Shown here: piece after piece, positions 51,365 to 60,567 of the stretch
Position numbering within the stretch: position 1 is the stretch's first letter
How the letters are laid out: each line of letters opens with the position of its first letter
Position numbers and translations under genes: made by a program
Notes under the pieces: model-generated
Told to the model about the DNA's origin: nothing
Seen by the model: only the letters and a program-made list of their open reading frames with translations
Database searches by the model: none
NCBI RefSeq assembly: GCF_009697385.1
Contig: NZ_VUNL01000011.1
Location: 36,522 to 100,521 of the forward strand
Direction of reading: 5' to 3'
From: Wylensekiella montiformis
GTDB lineage: Bacteria > Bacillota > Negativicutes > Selenomonadales > Selenomonadaceae
DNA: 64,000 nucleotides

Positions 51365-52387
51365 TTATTTGATTTCGCGAATCCAGCCTTCCGGCGCTTC
51401 CACCGTACCCATCTGAATGCCGCGCAGCGTATTGTACAGCTTAGTAAGAACAGGCCCCATCTCATCCATGCCGCTGGGGAAACAGATCTCCTTGCCGTGA
51501 TCGACCACCTTGCCGACCGGGCAGATGACTGCTGCGGTACCGCAAAGCCCGCACTCTTCAAACTCTTCCAGCTCCGTAAGCTTCACCGGACGCGTTTCCA
51601 CCTTGTACCCCATATCCTCGGCAAGCTTAACCAGAGAACGGCGCGTGATGGACGGAAGGATCGAATCCGATTTCGGCGTTACGATGGTATGATCCTTCGT
51701 CACAAACAGGAAATTGGCTCCGCCCGTTTCCTCGACATACGTACGCGTTGCCGAATCCAGATACATATTCTCGTCAAATCCATTCTGATGGGCCAGAATA
51801 TACGGATACAAACTCATCGCATAGTTCAGCCCGGCCTTAATGTTGCCCGTACCATGCGGTGCTGCACGATCGTAATCACTCACGCAGATCGTAATCGGCT
51901 TAACGCCGTTTTTAAAATACGACCCAACCGGCGTGCCGAAAAGGCGGAACTGGTAGGCATCAGCTGGTTTGACGCCGATAACCGGCCCCGTAGCAAACAA
52001 ATACGGGCGAAGATACAGCGCTCCGCCTGTCTCATAGGGCGGAATCCAGTCGACATTCGCGCGGACGACTTCATCCACGGCCTCCAAAAACATCTCTTCC
52101 GGAACAGGAGGCATTTCCAGCCGCTTGGCAGAATCAATCATGCGTTTGGCATTCATATCCGGCCGGAACGTCACGACCTTTCCGTCCTTCTGCTTATATG
52201 CCTTCAGTCCCTCAAAAACTTCCTGACAATATTGCAAAATACCGGCACACTCATTGATCACGACATTGGCGTCATCCGTAAGACCGCCCTTTTCCCATTT
52301 TCCCTCTTTAAAATTTGCTACATAGCGCTGAGAAATCGGCTGATAACTGAATCCCAGATTCTCCCAGTCCACATTCACTTTTGCCAT
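51365..52387 (-). CDS. ilvE: branched-chain amino acid aminotransferase
   Basis: The 340-residue fold-type IV PLP enzyme makes leucine, isoleucine and valine from their keto acids. Lys184 in GTGNIKAGLNYA is the PLP lysine; YVEETGGANFLFV and GLCGTAAVICPVG are family motifs. The length and QEVFEGLKAY segment place it in the larger BCAT subgroup. ATG at 52387 has AAGGGG upstream. It is a single-gene unit with its own promoter. Confidence 0.96.
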   Translation of the reverse strand: MAKVNVDWENLGFSYQPISQRYVANFKEGKWEKGGLTDDANVVINECAGILQYCQEVFEGLKAYKQKDGKVVTFRPDMNAKRMIDSAKRLEMPPVPEEMFLEAVDEVVRANVDWIPPYETGGALYLRPYLFATGPVIGVKPADAYQFRLFGTPVGSYFKNGVKPITICVSDYDRAAPHGTGNIKAGLNYAMSLYPYILAHQNGFDENMYLDSATRTYVEETGGANFLFVTKDHTIVTPKSDSILPSITRRSLVKLAEDMGYKVETRPVKLTELEEFEECGLCGTAAVICPVGKVVDHGKEICFPSGMDEMGPVLTKLYNTLRGIQMGTVEAPEGWIREIK

Positions 52388-52421
52388 AGTAAAGCCCCTT
52401 TTCTTTCTTCAAAGTAACTTT

Positions 52422-52450
52422 ATTCTAGCCCCGTCCTATACACTTGTCAA
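52422..52450 (-). promoter_or_regulatory. ilvE promoter
   Basis: TTGACA (52445-52450) and TAGAAT (52422-52427), read leftwards, have a 17-base spacer. No T-box or attenuator is seen between it and the gene. Confidence 0.85.
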
Positions 52451-52482
52451 GTACATCAAAGAAGGAAAATAGACATTTTGAC

Positions 52483-54075
52483 TCATTCCCCTCTTCTTGT
52501 TCCTTGCATAAATACATTTGTTTTTATCTTTTTCTGGAAAGAAACCCGTACTTCCGGCAAAGCCTCCCGAATATCGGAAGCAATCAATGCTTCGCCCTTC
52601 CGTTCATAAGCGAGATCCCCGGCCGCTCCATGAAGATACACGCCGAGGAGCGGTGCCAGCGCACTTTTCATCTGTTTCATCAATCCGGCAATCGTACCGG
52701 CCAAAACATCTCCGCTGCCCGCCGTGGCCATCCCCGGATTTCCCTTTGTCGTAAAGAAAACATCTCCATCCGGATAAGCCACAATAGTACACTCGCTTTT
52801 CACGACCAGAACACTTTGATACTCCGCCGCCGCGTCCCGTACCACCGGCAGCAAAGACTCCCGGAGCTCGGGAACCGGCACCCCCAGCAGGCCTGCCATC
52901 TCGCCGATATGCGGCGTGAGCACAGGGATCTGCGGCAGAGCGCTCAAATCATCCGGACAACTGCGAAAGGCATAAATGGCATCAGCGTCCAGGACCAGCG
53001 GTTTGTTGACCTTTGCGACAAAGAAACGAACCAGTTCCATCGTCTCCTCAGCACGGCCCAGGCCCGGTCCGATCAGGACGGCATCATATTCCGAAGCCAG
53101 AGAGAGCAGCGCTGCCAGCGCTGCTTCTCCGCCAAAAATTCCCGGCGTCTGCTCCGGAATCGGCCGAGTCATCACCTCCGTCAGCTTGATTTCCATGAGA
53201 TCATGCAGGCTTTCCGGAACCGCCAGCGTCACGATCCCGGCCCCGGCCCGCAGAGCGGAGGAAGCCGCAAGCGCTGCCGCGCCCGTCATCCCGCGGGATC
53301 CAGCAATGACCAGAATGCGTCCGCAGGTGCCCTTATGTGCAGACCGTGCGCGAACAGGAAGCAGCAAAGACGCCATCTCATCATCCAGCAGGGCCTGATG
53401 GATTTGCTCCTCCTCCAGCAGCGGAGACGGCAGGCCAATATCATCCACCGTCCAGCTTCCGCAGTACTCTGCGCCGGGACTGAGCAAGTGACCGGGCTTC
53501 GGCAGTCCGAGGACCAGCGTCCGGTCGGCCTGCACGGCAACAGAGAGAACCCGCCCCGTGTCCGCCTCCACACCGCTCGGAATATCGATGGAAAGGACGG
53601 GTTTACCGGCCGCATTGATCTCTTCGATGACCCGCAAGGTCGGCTTGCGCAATTCGCCGGTGAAGCCGGTTCCCAATATTCCGTCCAGCACCCCATCGGC
53701 CAGCTTCAGCGCAAAATGAAGACGATCCCAGTCTCTGTCACATTCCAGGCGATGAATATCCAGCCCCATTTTCTGCAGCACCTGATACATGCCCGCCGCC
53801 GATTCCGTAAAATGATCCGGATTCCCGGCCAAAAACAGTTTAAGCCTCGCCCCCTGATTAAACAAATGACGGGCCGCAGCCAGAGCATCTCCCCCGTTAT
53901 TGCCGCTTCCGGACAAAATACAGATGGTCTTTCCCTTTACGCCATGCATAAGCGCCGCCATCTGCTCGGCGGCGCGATGCCCGGCATTCTCCATAAGCAG
54001 CAGTTCCGGGAGGCCATACCGCTCTGCGGCAGCCTGATCAATCCGGCGCATTTCTCTTACCAGCGATACCTTCAT
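52483..54075 (-). CDS. nnr: bifunctional NAD(P)H-hydrate epimerase/dehydratase
   Basis: The 530-residue protein repairs hydrated NAD(P)H. The N-terminal epimerase (about 1-215) has LMENAGHRAAEQM and LSGSGNNGGDALAAARHL. The C-terminal ADP-dependent dehydratase (about 230-520) has VIAGSRGMTGAA, LTPHIGEMAGLLG and GNPGMATAGSGDVLAG. ATG at 54075 overlaps the acpS stop by four bases and has GGAGGG upstream; the frame continuing to 54204 lies in acpS. Confidence 0.96.
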   Translation of the reverse strand: MKVSLVREMRRIDQAAAERYGLPELLLMENAGHRAAEQMAALMHGVKGKTICILSGSGNNGGDALAAARHLFNQGARLKLFLAGNPDHFTESAAGMYQVLQKMGLDIHRLECDRDWDRLHFALKLADGVLDGILGTGFTGELRKPTLRVIEEINAAGKPVLSIDIPSGVEADTGRVLSVAVQADRTLVLGLPKPGHLLSPGAEYCGSWTVDDIGLPSPLLEEEQIHQALLDDEMASLLLPVRARSAHKGTCGRILVIAGSRGMTGAAALAASSALRAGAGIVTLAVPESLHDLMEIKLTEVMTRPIPEQTPGIFGGEAALAALLSLASEYDAVLIGPGLGRAEETMELVRFFVAKVNKPLVLDADAIYAFRSCPDDLSALPQIPVLTPHIGEMAGLLGVPVPELRESLLPVVRDAAAEYQSVLVVKSECTIVAYPDGDVFFTTKGNPGMATAGSGDVLAGTIAGLMKQMKSALAPLLGVYLHGAAGDLAYERKGEALIASDIREALPEVRVSFQKKIKTNVFMQGTRRGE

Positions 54076-54449
54076 CCGTCTCCCTCCATCACGCACTGGG
54101 CCGTCGCATATCGGGCCGTATGGCTCAGTGAAATCCAGATTCGCCGCACACCCTTCGCCGCAGCGGTTCGGTCCAGCTGACCGGACAATCTGACTTGCGG
54201 ACATCCGAGTTCGTCCGGCAGAATCTCAATCTCCTGCAGCGTACCGCCGCGCAGCCCTGTTCCCAGCGCTTTGAGTACGGCCTCTTTTCCCGCAAACCGG
54301 GCCGCAAAGCTCTCGTTTCCCTGAGCGCCGCGCTCTATACAATAGCGTTGTTCCCCCGGCGTATACACTCTCTGGCGGAATCGCGGGTTTTCCAAAGCCC
54401 GCCTGATGCGATCCACTTCAATAAGATCCGTACCGATCCCCAGAATCAT
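54072..54449 (-). CDS. acpS: holo-acyl-carrier-protein synthase
   Basis: The 125-residue enzyme moves phosphopantetheine from CoA to acyl carrier protein. The motifs GIGTDLIEVDRI (Asp8) and ARFAGKEAVLKALGTG are intact, with a final WISLSHTARYA. acpS next to nnr is a common Firmicute arrangement. The overlap with nnr implies translational coupling. Confidence 0.96.
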   Translation of the reverse strand: MILGIGTDLIEVDRIRRALENPRFRQRVYTPGEQRYCIERGAQGNESFAARFAGKEAVLKALGTGLRGGTLQEIEILPDELGCPQVRLSGQLDRTAAAKGVRRIWISLSHTARYATAQCVMEGDG

Positions 54450-54475
54450 CCCTTCCGCCTCCTGTCTTTACAAAG

Positions 54476-54522
54476 ATAAGCCTTCCCCATCAGGGGCGTT
54501 TCCCCTTCCGTGAAAGGCTTAT
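54476..54522 (-). terminator. hairpin between motB and acpS, possible terminator
   Basis: ATAAGCCTT and AAGGCTTAT pair perfectly around an inner GGGG/CCCC stem. Read leftwards it follows motB, but the T-run after it is weak (CTTTG), so partial read-through to acpS is possible. Confidence 0.6.
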
Positions 54523-54549
54523 TGCTTCCATACAAAAATTCAAAAACGA

Positions 54550-55431
54550 TCAATATGAGGTCGTGGCCATAGAACTTCCTGCCGCCCCATTCGTCGAAGA
54601 AATGTTCCCCGTTGTACCAGAAACCGGCATGCCATCCGCACCGGTATCCGGCTCGCTCGTCTGCTTGCTGACATCCTTCTCATCCGGATCAAACCGATAG
54701 TTCCGGGCAATAAATACCTCTACCCGCCGGTTTTGCGAGCGTCCGGCCTCCGTATTGTTATCGGCAATCGGACGGTATTCGCTGTAACCGATCGCGCTGA
54801 ATCTAGCAGGATTCAGCGAAGCATTAGCCGCCAGCAGGGCCTTCATAAAATTCATAGCGCGCGTCGCGCTGAGTTCCCAGTTCGACGGGAACTCAGCACT
54901 GCTGATGGGAACATTATCCGTATGGCCAGATACCACGACCCGCTCGGGAACAGACGACAGCAGCCCGGCCACCACCGGAACAATCGACTGCGCCTGCCCG
55001 GCCAACTGAGCAGATCCGGATGGAAACAGCGCGCGTTCCTTGATGCGGATCATGAGTCCCTCTTCGGTCAGCTGCGTACTGATCTGTTCCTGCAGGTTGT
55101 TCTGCTCAATGTACTCCTCCATCTTCTTCTGCACTTCCTGCAGCTGCTGGCTCTCCGCCAGATACGCATGGGTTCCCTTATCCTCGTCGGACGGCATATC
55201 CGCTCGCCGACCGACATTGGGTCCCATCTGATTGAAAAAGGACGGACCGCCCATGTTAAAGGCAGAACTAAAGGCCTGCGACAGCTCGGAAACCTTCTTC
55301 TGATCCGTCTGAGAAATGGCAAACAAGGAGATGAACAGCGCCAGCAGCAAGGTCATCAAGTCAGAATACGGCAGGAGCCATGCCTCGCTGTTTTCCTCCT
55401 CATGTTTCTTCCCGCGTTTTTTTCTTGCCAT
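54550..55431 (-). CDS. motB: flagellar motor stator protein MotB
   Basis: The 293-residue protein has one membrane helix with the proton-carrying Asp24 (PYSDLMTLLLALFISLFAIS). A plug/linker and an OmpA-type peptidoglycan-binding domain follow (about 115-245), with SGHTDNVPI and NRRVEVFI. A low-complexity Ser/Thr/Gly tail follows. It anchors the stator to the wall. It starts three bases after motA. No other flagellar gene is in the window. Confidence 0.93.
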   Translation of the reverse strand: MARKKRGKKHEEENSEAWLLPYSDLMTLLLALFISLFAISQTDQKKVSELSQAFSSAFNMGGPSFFNQMGPNVGRRADMPSDEDKGTHAYLAESQQLQEVQKKMEEYIEQNNLQEQISTQLTEEGLMIRIKERALFPSGSAQLAGQAQSIVPVVAGLLSSVPERVVVSGHTDNVPISSAEFPSNWELSATRAMNFMKALLAANASLNPARFSAIGYSEYRPIADNNTEAGRSQNRRVEVFIARNYRFDPDEKDVSKQTSEPDTGADGMPVSGTTGNISSTNGAAGSSMATTSY

Positions 55432-55434
55432 CCA

Positions 55435-56211
55435 TCATCCCTCCCTCTTGAGTCCATCCCGTTCAGACTGCGGGATAAACACCATGAGTTTCGCCTCAAT
55501 CTGTGTAGGCGAATCACCGGCCTGCAAGGAAAGAATGCCTTCAATAATCATGCGCTTCTCACTGACTTCTGCCTCAGAAAGCAGTTTCAGCTTATTGGCC
55601 AATGGCAGATAAATAACATAGGCCGAAAAAATACCGAGGATCGTTGCGACAAAAGCCGCCGCGATAGCATGCCCCAGCTTATTGACATCATTCAGATTTC
55701 CCAGTGCAGCAATCAGTCCAACCACGGCGCCCAACACTCCCAAAGTCGGTGCATAAGTACCGGCCTGTGTCAGGATCGAGCGGCTCACCGCATGGCGCTC
55801 CTGCATAACCGCCAGCTCCGCATCCAGAATATCGCTGACGAAGTCCGGATCCATGCCATCGATAACCATGCCGAGACCGGACCGGAAAAACGGATCCTCA
55901 ATATCCTGAACACGCCCTTCTAGTGCCAGGATTCCCTCACGACGGGCAATCTGCGAAAGCTCGATAAACAAACTCAAAAGCTCTGCCTTTTCATGGAGTG
56001 CCGGTTTATGAAACGTCATTTTTATCAGCTTCGGCACGGCCTTCAGCTGGTTCATATTAAAACCGATAAACAAGCACGAAAACGTACCGCCGATAATGAT
56101 CAAAAACGCGGCCGGGTTATTAAGTGCCGTAAGCGGCGCACCTTTCAGGATCATACCGACGAAGATGGAAATAAATCCCATAACCACGCCGATGACAGTT
56201 GACATCTCCAA
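55435..56211 (-). CDS. motA: flagellar motor stator protein MotA
   Basis: The 258-residue protein has four membrane helices, a cytoplasmic loop with conserved charges (IARREGILALE, FFRSGLGMVIDGMDP) and the TM3 segment YAPTLGVLGAVVGLI with a key Pro. It forms the ion channel with MotB. The start is either TTG at 56211 (GGGGGG 8 bases upstream) or ATG at 56205 (spacing 14); I give the former, with some doubt. Confidence 0.93.
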   Translation of the reverse strand: MEMSTVIGVVMGFISIFVGMILKGAPLTALNNPAAFLIIIGGTFSCLFIGFNMNQLKAVPKLIKMTFHKPALHEKAELLSLFIELSQIARREGILALEGRVQDIEDPFFRSGLGMVIDGMDPDFVSDILDAELAVMQERHAVSRSILTQAGTYAPTLGVLGAVVGLIAALGNLNDVNKLGHAIAAAFVATILGIFSAYVIYLPLANKLKLLSEAEVSEKRMIIEGILSLQAGDSPTQIEAKLMVFIPQSERDGLKREG

Positions 56212-56451
56212 AATAAAAGCCCCCCTAAATCTTCCTTTGCCATTTCCTTACCAGGAACGGACTTTCTCTCCGTAAAATCCATTTTAACATATCTATTATA
56301 TTCCATGCAAAGAGAAAAAATCCTACTGTTCGCCGACAAAATATTTTTTCGTTTTTTTATAATAATTTTCGATTATCGTATCATATATTCATCAAAAGTA
56401 TGATATAATATAAACGAAATAAAACGAATTTATACAGAAAGAAGCGATTCT

Positions 56452-57345
56452 ATGGAACTGAGACAACTCGAATATTTCCAGATGGCCAGCCGTCTGCGGA
56501 ATATCACCCGGGCTGCTGAACGTCTCCGAGTCTCACAGCCAAACATCACAGTAGCAATCAAAAAACTGGAAGCGGAGCTTGGCATCCAACTTTTTGACCG
56601 CAGCCAAAAACAGCTCTCCCTGACGCCGGAAGGTGCCGTCTTTTTGAACCGCGTAGAACTTGCCCTGCGCAATATACAGGATGCTGTGCTCGAAGTCAAC
56701 GACTACAAGCAGCTGCAAAAAGGAACCATTAAGATCGGCATTCCGCCCATGATGGGCGCCTATCTGTTTCCCCGGATCTTCTCCAGTTTTCAGCGCCGTT
56801 ACTCCCACCTTGATATTTTCATGCACGAGGAAGGCTCCATGTCCATCCGGGAACAGCTGGAACGCGATGAACTCGATTTCGGGATCATCATCATCTCCGG
56901 TGCTTCACATCACCTCCAGCTTCTCCCCATGTCAAAAAATCAGGTGGTATGCTGCGTGCCGGAAAACAGCCCGCTGGCCCAGAAAAAAACCATTTCCCTG
57001 CAGGATGTGGCGGAAACCAATGTCGTCATGATGAAGGAAGGCTCCTTCCTCCGCCAGACTATCCTGGCAAAAATGAAAGCGGCCAACGTGGCCCCCAACA
57101 TCGTTCTGGAATCCAATCAGGTCGTCACCTTGAAGGGATTGGTCGCCAGCGGCGTTGGCGTAGCGTTCCTGCTGGACATGGTCGTCGAAGACACACCGGG
57201 CATCAAAGCCATCCCCTTAGCCGACCCGATTTTTGTTGACGTAGGCCTTGCCTGGAAAAAAGATCGCTACATCTCAAAAGCAGCGCAATCTTTCATCGAC
57301 TTCTGCAAAGATCTATTAAAAAAGAAACAAGAGGAAGATACCTGA
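56452..57345 (+). CDS. LysR-family transcriptional regulator
   Basis: The 297-residue protein has an N-terminal winged helix (about 1-60, LRQLEYFQMASRLRNITRAAERL, with the recognition part near SQPNITVAIKKLE). A two-lobed effector domain follows (about 90-290). It probably controls nearby metabolic genes in response to a small acid. The racemase and C4-dicarboxylate transporter genes just downstream, convergently arranged, are candidates. ATG at 56452 has a purine-rich AGAAAGAAG upstream. No own operator can be named. Confidence 0.92.
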   Translation: MELRQLEYFQMASRLRNITRAAERLRVSQPNITVAIKKLEAELGIQLFDRSQKQLSLTPEGAVFLNRVELALRNIQDAVLEVNDYKQLQKGTIKIGIPPMMGAYLFPRIFSSFQRRYSHLDIFMHEEGSMSIREQLERDELDFGIIIISGASHHLQLLPMSKNQVVCCVPENSPLAQKKTISLQDVAETNVVMMKEGSFLRQTILAKMKAANVAPNIVLESNQVVTLKGLVASGVGVAFLLDMVVEDTPGIKAIPLADPIFVDVGLAWKKDRYISKAAQSFIDFCKDLLKKKQEEDT

Positions 57346-57363
57346 CTTCACGGTATCTTCCTC
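57332..57363 (+). terminator. hairpin at the lysR stop
   Basis: GAGGAAGATACC and GGTATCTTCCTC pair perfectly (12 bp) around nine bases that include the stop codon. It lacks a T-run, and the next hairpin probably does the terminating. Confidence 0.6.
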
Positions 57364-57370
57364 CCAGAAA

Positions 57371-57400
57371 AAAGAGAGCAGGTTTGACCCGCTCTCTTTT
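57371..57400. terminator. terminator between lysR and the racemase gene
   Basis: AAAGAGAGC and GCTCTCTTT pair around a partly complementary loop, with A-run and T-run on either side, so it can serve both convergent genes. Confidence 0.8.
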
Positions 57401-57402
57401 TC

Positions 57403-58680
57403 TTATTCGGATTTCAAAAGAGGAACCGTCAGACTCCCCGTCGGCATCAAAATATACTCAGGATTGTCGCCTACATACGATCCGGCCAGTGCCAGTGCCT
57501 CCTCGACGGTATCCACTGCGCCGTCAAACAGCATATCCTTCGCCAGCTGACGGTCCAGCCCGGTAACCAGAATAAAATGCGCTTTTCGGGTGAGTCTGGT
57601 GATCGCATACGCTTTGTTCGCGCCGATCACAAAACGCTCCCGCAGCTTCGCCTCAATGGCATCCGCCGACCCGAGCGTCCGGCAGGTATCCTCCAACACT
57701 TTGCTTCCGCTGCCTTCCTCACATTCCGCCAGCAAAATGACCACGCCGCCCTGCCGTGTCGCCAGAACCGCATTATCCATGGTTTTCTGCATCTGATAGA
57801 CATTGATATCCTTGGGATATCCGCCGCAGCTGGCAATGGTGATATCGGCCTGACGGGGAATTTCCACGCCATATACCTGATCGACAAAGCGGCAGGCTTC
57901 CTGATGTGCCTTTACATAATCACCAGCGAACATCCGGAGAAACCGATGCTCAGCGTCCAGAATGGCATTGAACAGAATAACACTGCGCCCCTTCGCCCAA
58001 AGCGCCACCCCTTCCATCTGATCTTCATAGACCGGATTGCCCGTCGTGCGCCCCAGGCCGGCATGAGGATCCATCATGAAGCTGTGATTATGCCGAACGG
58101 TTTCCATCGCGGCGCATCCCGGAAGAACCGCTTTACGGCCGCCGCCATAACCACTGAAATAATGATGAACAATCGTTCCAGTCAAAATGACATGATCACT
58201 GTGGCAGATATGCTTATTGATCAATACAGGGGTGAAACGGCTCGTCGTGCCGAAATACTCAAAATCCCCCGGAACGTTACAGTCGCTGTTGTACATCCGC
58301 AAACGGCTGGCGACTTCGTCCCCGACGCCCTCCGCCATTTCTTCCTTCGTCATCAGCCGATGCGTTCCCAAAGAAAAAACAATCTGCATATTTTCATCCG
58401 GAACACCAAGCCGGTTCATTTCATTGACCAAAACCGGCATGAAATCAAAACTGTTGGCCACACGGGTCGGATCATTGCAAATAAAGGTAATGGTATCTCC
58501 CGGCTTAATGATCTTGTCGATCGGCTCCTGACCGATCGGATGATAGATAGCATCCAGCACAGCCTGCTTCACATCAGTCAGCGGAGCAACGGACGGCATC
58601 TCCACCTCGCGAATCAGACGCGATTCATCCAACGAAAACGACTTGGTTCCATGCCCATAAGGAAACGTATAAGTTTTCAT
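57403..58680 (-). CDS. larA: LarA-family nickel-dependent hydroxyacid racemase
   Basis: The 425-residue protein keeps the LarA catalytic set at nearly the same numbering as the lactobacillus lactate racemase: Asp70 and Arg73 (NDPTR), His107 (GTHRLM), His173, Lys183 (GGGRKAV, the cofactor-binding lysine), His199, and Tyr295, Gln296 and Lys299. The residue in the place of Trp358 appears to be Tyr358, so the substrate may differ from lactate. It needs the nickel-pincer cofactor made by LarB, LarC and LarE, which are not in this window. It follows a Dcu-type transporter gene by 83 bases, which suggests malate or a similar acid as substrate; lactate is also possible. Confidence 0.88.
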   Translation of the reverse strand: MKTYTFPYGHGTKSFSLDESRLIREVEMPSVAPLTDVKQAVLDAIYHPIGQEPIDKIIKPGDTITFICNDPTRVANSFDFMPVLVNEMNRLGVPDENMQIVFSLGTHRLMTKEEMAEGVGDEVASRLRMYNSDCNVPGDFEYFGTTSRFTPVLINKHICHSDHVILTGTIVHHYFSGYGGGRKAVLPGCAAMETVRHNHSFMMDPHAGLGRTTGNPVYEDQMEGVALWAKGRSVILFNAILDAEHRFLRMFAGDYVKAHQEACRFVDQVYGVEIPRQADITIASCGGYPKDINVYQMQKTMDNAVLATRQGGVVILLAECEEGSGSKVLEDTCRTLGSADAIEAKLRERFVIGANKAYAITRLTRKAHFILVTGLDRQLAKDMLFDGAVDTVEEALALAGSYVGDNPEYILMPTGSLTVPLLKSE

Positions 58681-58763
58681 CCATACATCCTCCTGAATAA
58701 TAAGAAAAAGATGACATCCATCGTGTCATCTTTTTCTCTTCGTTTATCCGAACCTGCACATGC

Positions 58764-60104
58764 TCAATAGAGGATATGTGCAATCACAAAACCTGCGCAG
58801 CAGCCCGTAAATACACCGAGAAGACCCGGAATCATGAAGCTGTGATTCAGGACATACTTGCCGATCTTCGTCGTACCGGAACGGTCAAATCCGATGCAGG
58901 CAAGATCCGACGGATACGTCGGCAGGAAGAAATAACCATAAATCGCTGAAATAAAGGAAATAATGATGACCGGATCTGTACCGATTCCAAGTGCCATCGG
59001 AACGACAATCGAAACCGCAGCGGCCTGCGAATTAACCAGCTTAGACGTAAAGAACGCGATCAGCGCATAGGCCCACGGATAACTCTGAACCGCAGTGCCG
59101 AGCACTTCCTTCAGGAAGGCCATATGATTGGAGAAATACGTATCGGCCATCCAGGCAACACCGTAAACCGAAATGACGGCGACAAGACCTGCGCGGAATA
59201 CCTGACTGTTGCCGACTTCTTTTGCCTTCACCTTGCAGGAGAACAAAATGATCGCACCGATAAACAGCATGACCATCTGAATGACCGTCGTCATGGAAAT
59301 CGCCTTCATGACGCCCTTTGCATCCGGAAAATGCGGAAGCATCCATGAGCAGTTGCCAAGGACAGCAATGACGATAATACCGGCGAAGAAAATATACATG
59401 GCACGATAATACGAAGACGGCAGTTCTTTATTGACCAGACTCTCCGTATCGCCAAAAACGTATTCTTTCTGCTCAGGATCCTTGATGAGCTCCTGGAACT
59501 CCGGATCATCTTCCAGATCCTTGCCGCGGCGATAGCTCCACAGTGCGGCCACGATAACGCCGCAGAAGGTAGCCGGAATCGATACAGCCAGCAGATTCAG
59601 AACCGTGTACGGCAGGCCAGCCGAGGCAAAAAAGCCGACAAATGCGACGAGCGCAACAGAAACCGGGGAAGCACTGATGCCCATCTGCGAAGCAACGGAA
59701 GCGACCGCCATCGGACGCTCTGGACGGATTCCCTCCTTAATTGCAATATCATAGATAATCGGGAACATCGTATAAACCACATGACCCGTGCCGCAGAGGA
59801 TCGTCAGCAGCCAGGTCGTAATCGGCGCATAAATCGTAATGCGCTTCGGATTGCTACGCAGGAATTTCTCCGCGTATTTCAGCATAACCGTAAGACCGCC
59901 GGACGTCTGCAGGAAACCTGCGCAGGTGACGACTGCCATGATCGTGAGCATGACGTCCACCGGCGGTTTGCCCGGTTTATAACCGAAAACAAAGGTAAAG
60001 ACAATAAGACCGATTGAACTGACAACAGCCAGTCCGATACCACCATGACGCACACCGACAATCAGACATGCCAGCAGTACCAGAAATCCGAGTAACATTT
60101 CCAT
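58764..60104 (-). CDS. anaerobic C4-dicarboxylate transporter (DcuA/DcuB family)
   Basis: The 446-residue membrane protein has about twelve helices, with GGIGLAVVSSIGLIVFTFVFG near the start, GTGHVVYTMFPIIYDIA, and a final YPSDLACIGFDRSGTTKIGKY segment typical of Dcu carriers. It would exchange fumarate, malate or aspartate for succinate. ATG at 60104 has AAGGAG 9 bases upstream; an open frame continuing to 60281 has no support. It is likely co-transcribed with the racemase gene. Confidence 0.9.
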   Translation of the reverse strand: MEMLLGFLVLLACLIVGVRHGGIGLAVVSSIGLIVFTFVFGYKPGKPPVDVMLTIMAVVTCAGFLQTSGGLTVMLKYAEKFLRSNPKRITIYAPITTWLLTILCGTGHVVYTMFPIIYDIAIKEGIRPERPMAVASVASQMGISASPVSVALVAFVGFFASAGLPYTVLNLLAVSIPATFCGVIVAALWSYRRGKDLEDDPEFQELIKDPEQKEYVFGDTESLVNKELPSSYYRAMYIFFAGIIVIAVLGNCSWMLPHFPDAKGVMKAISMTTVIQMVMLFIGAIILFSCKVKAKEVGNSQVFRAGLVAVISVYGVAWMADTYFSNHMAFLKEVLGTAVQSYPWAYALIAFFTSKLVNSQAAAVSIVVPMALGIGTDPVIIISFISAIYGYFFLPTYPSDLACIGFDRSGTTKIGKYVLNHSFMIPGLLGVFTGCCAGFVIAHILY

Positions 60105-60492
60105 GAATGAACTCTCCTTCCCAAAAAAAATAAAATAAGAACCCTTCTGTGCCCATTCCCTTATCATAAAATAACTTCTATGAATGATAAGGAATACGAC
60201 ATCCCTACAACTTGGAGGGATTGTATCAGTTTCCCCTGTTTTATTATGTTCGCTGCTTCTCTGAAAATCCCTGCTAATCAAGAAAAATTTTCTTATAAAG
60301 CGTTAAGAACAATAGCAACTGATACGCGCCTTCTCCGAATCCGAGTTTCATTATACTACAAAGTCCTTCAATAAGTAAACATTATTTATCATAAAATAAA
60401 TCAATAATAGTAATTATTTATTATATAGTAAATTTTATTCATCGTTCTTCTTTGCCCCGCAGAAATGACAGAAAAAATTTTGGGCAACATCA
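60105..60492. promoter_or_regulatory. AT-rich divergent control region between the Dcu gene and dapL
   Basis: I see no gene in this stretch. It holds a 14-base exact direct repeat, TTATCATAAAATAA at 60161-60174 and 60386-60399. An inverted repeat, CCTTATCAT at 60159-60167 with ATGATAAGG at 60184-60192, overlaps the first copy. These are possible sites for a regulator of the Dcu-racemase unit. No terminator or RNA motif was recognised. Confidence 0.5.
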
Positions 60493-60520
60493 TTGTAAAA
60501 GCATAGTATTGTGTTATAAT
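60493..60520 (+). promoter_or_regulatory. dapL promoter
   Basis: TTGTAA (60493-60498) and TATAAT (60515-60520) have a 16-base spacer, 47 bases before the dapL ATG. Confidence 0.78.
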
Positions 60521-60567
60521 ATGCTAAAAAGTTATATTTTAAGAACCACATCAGGAGGTACATCCAC

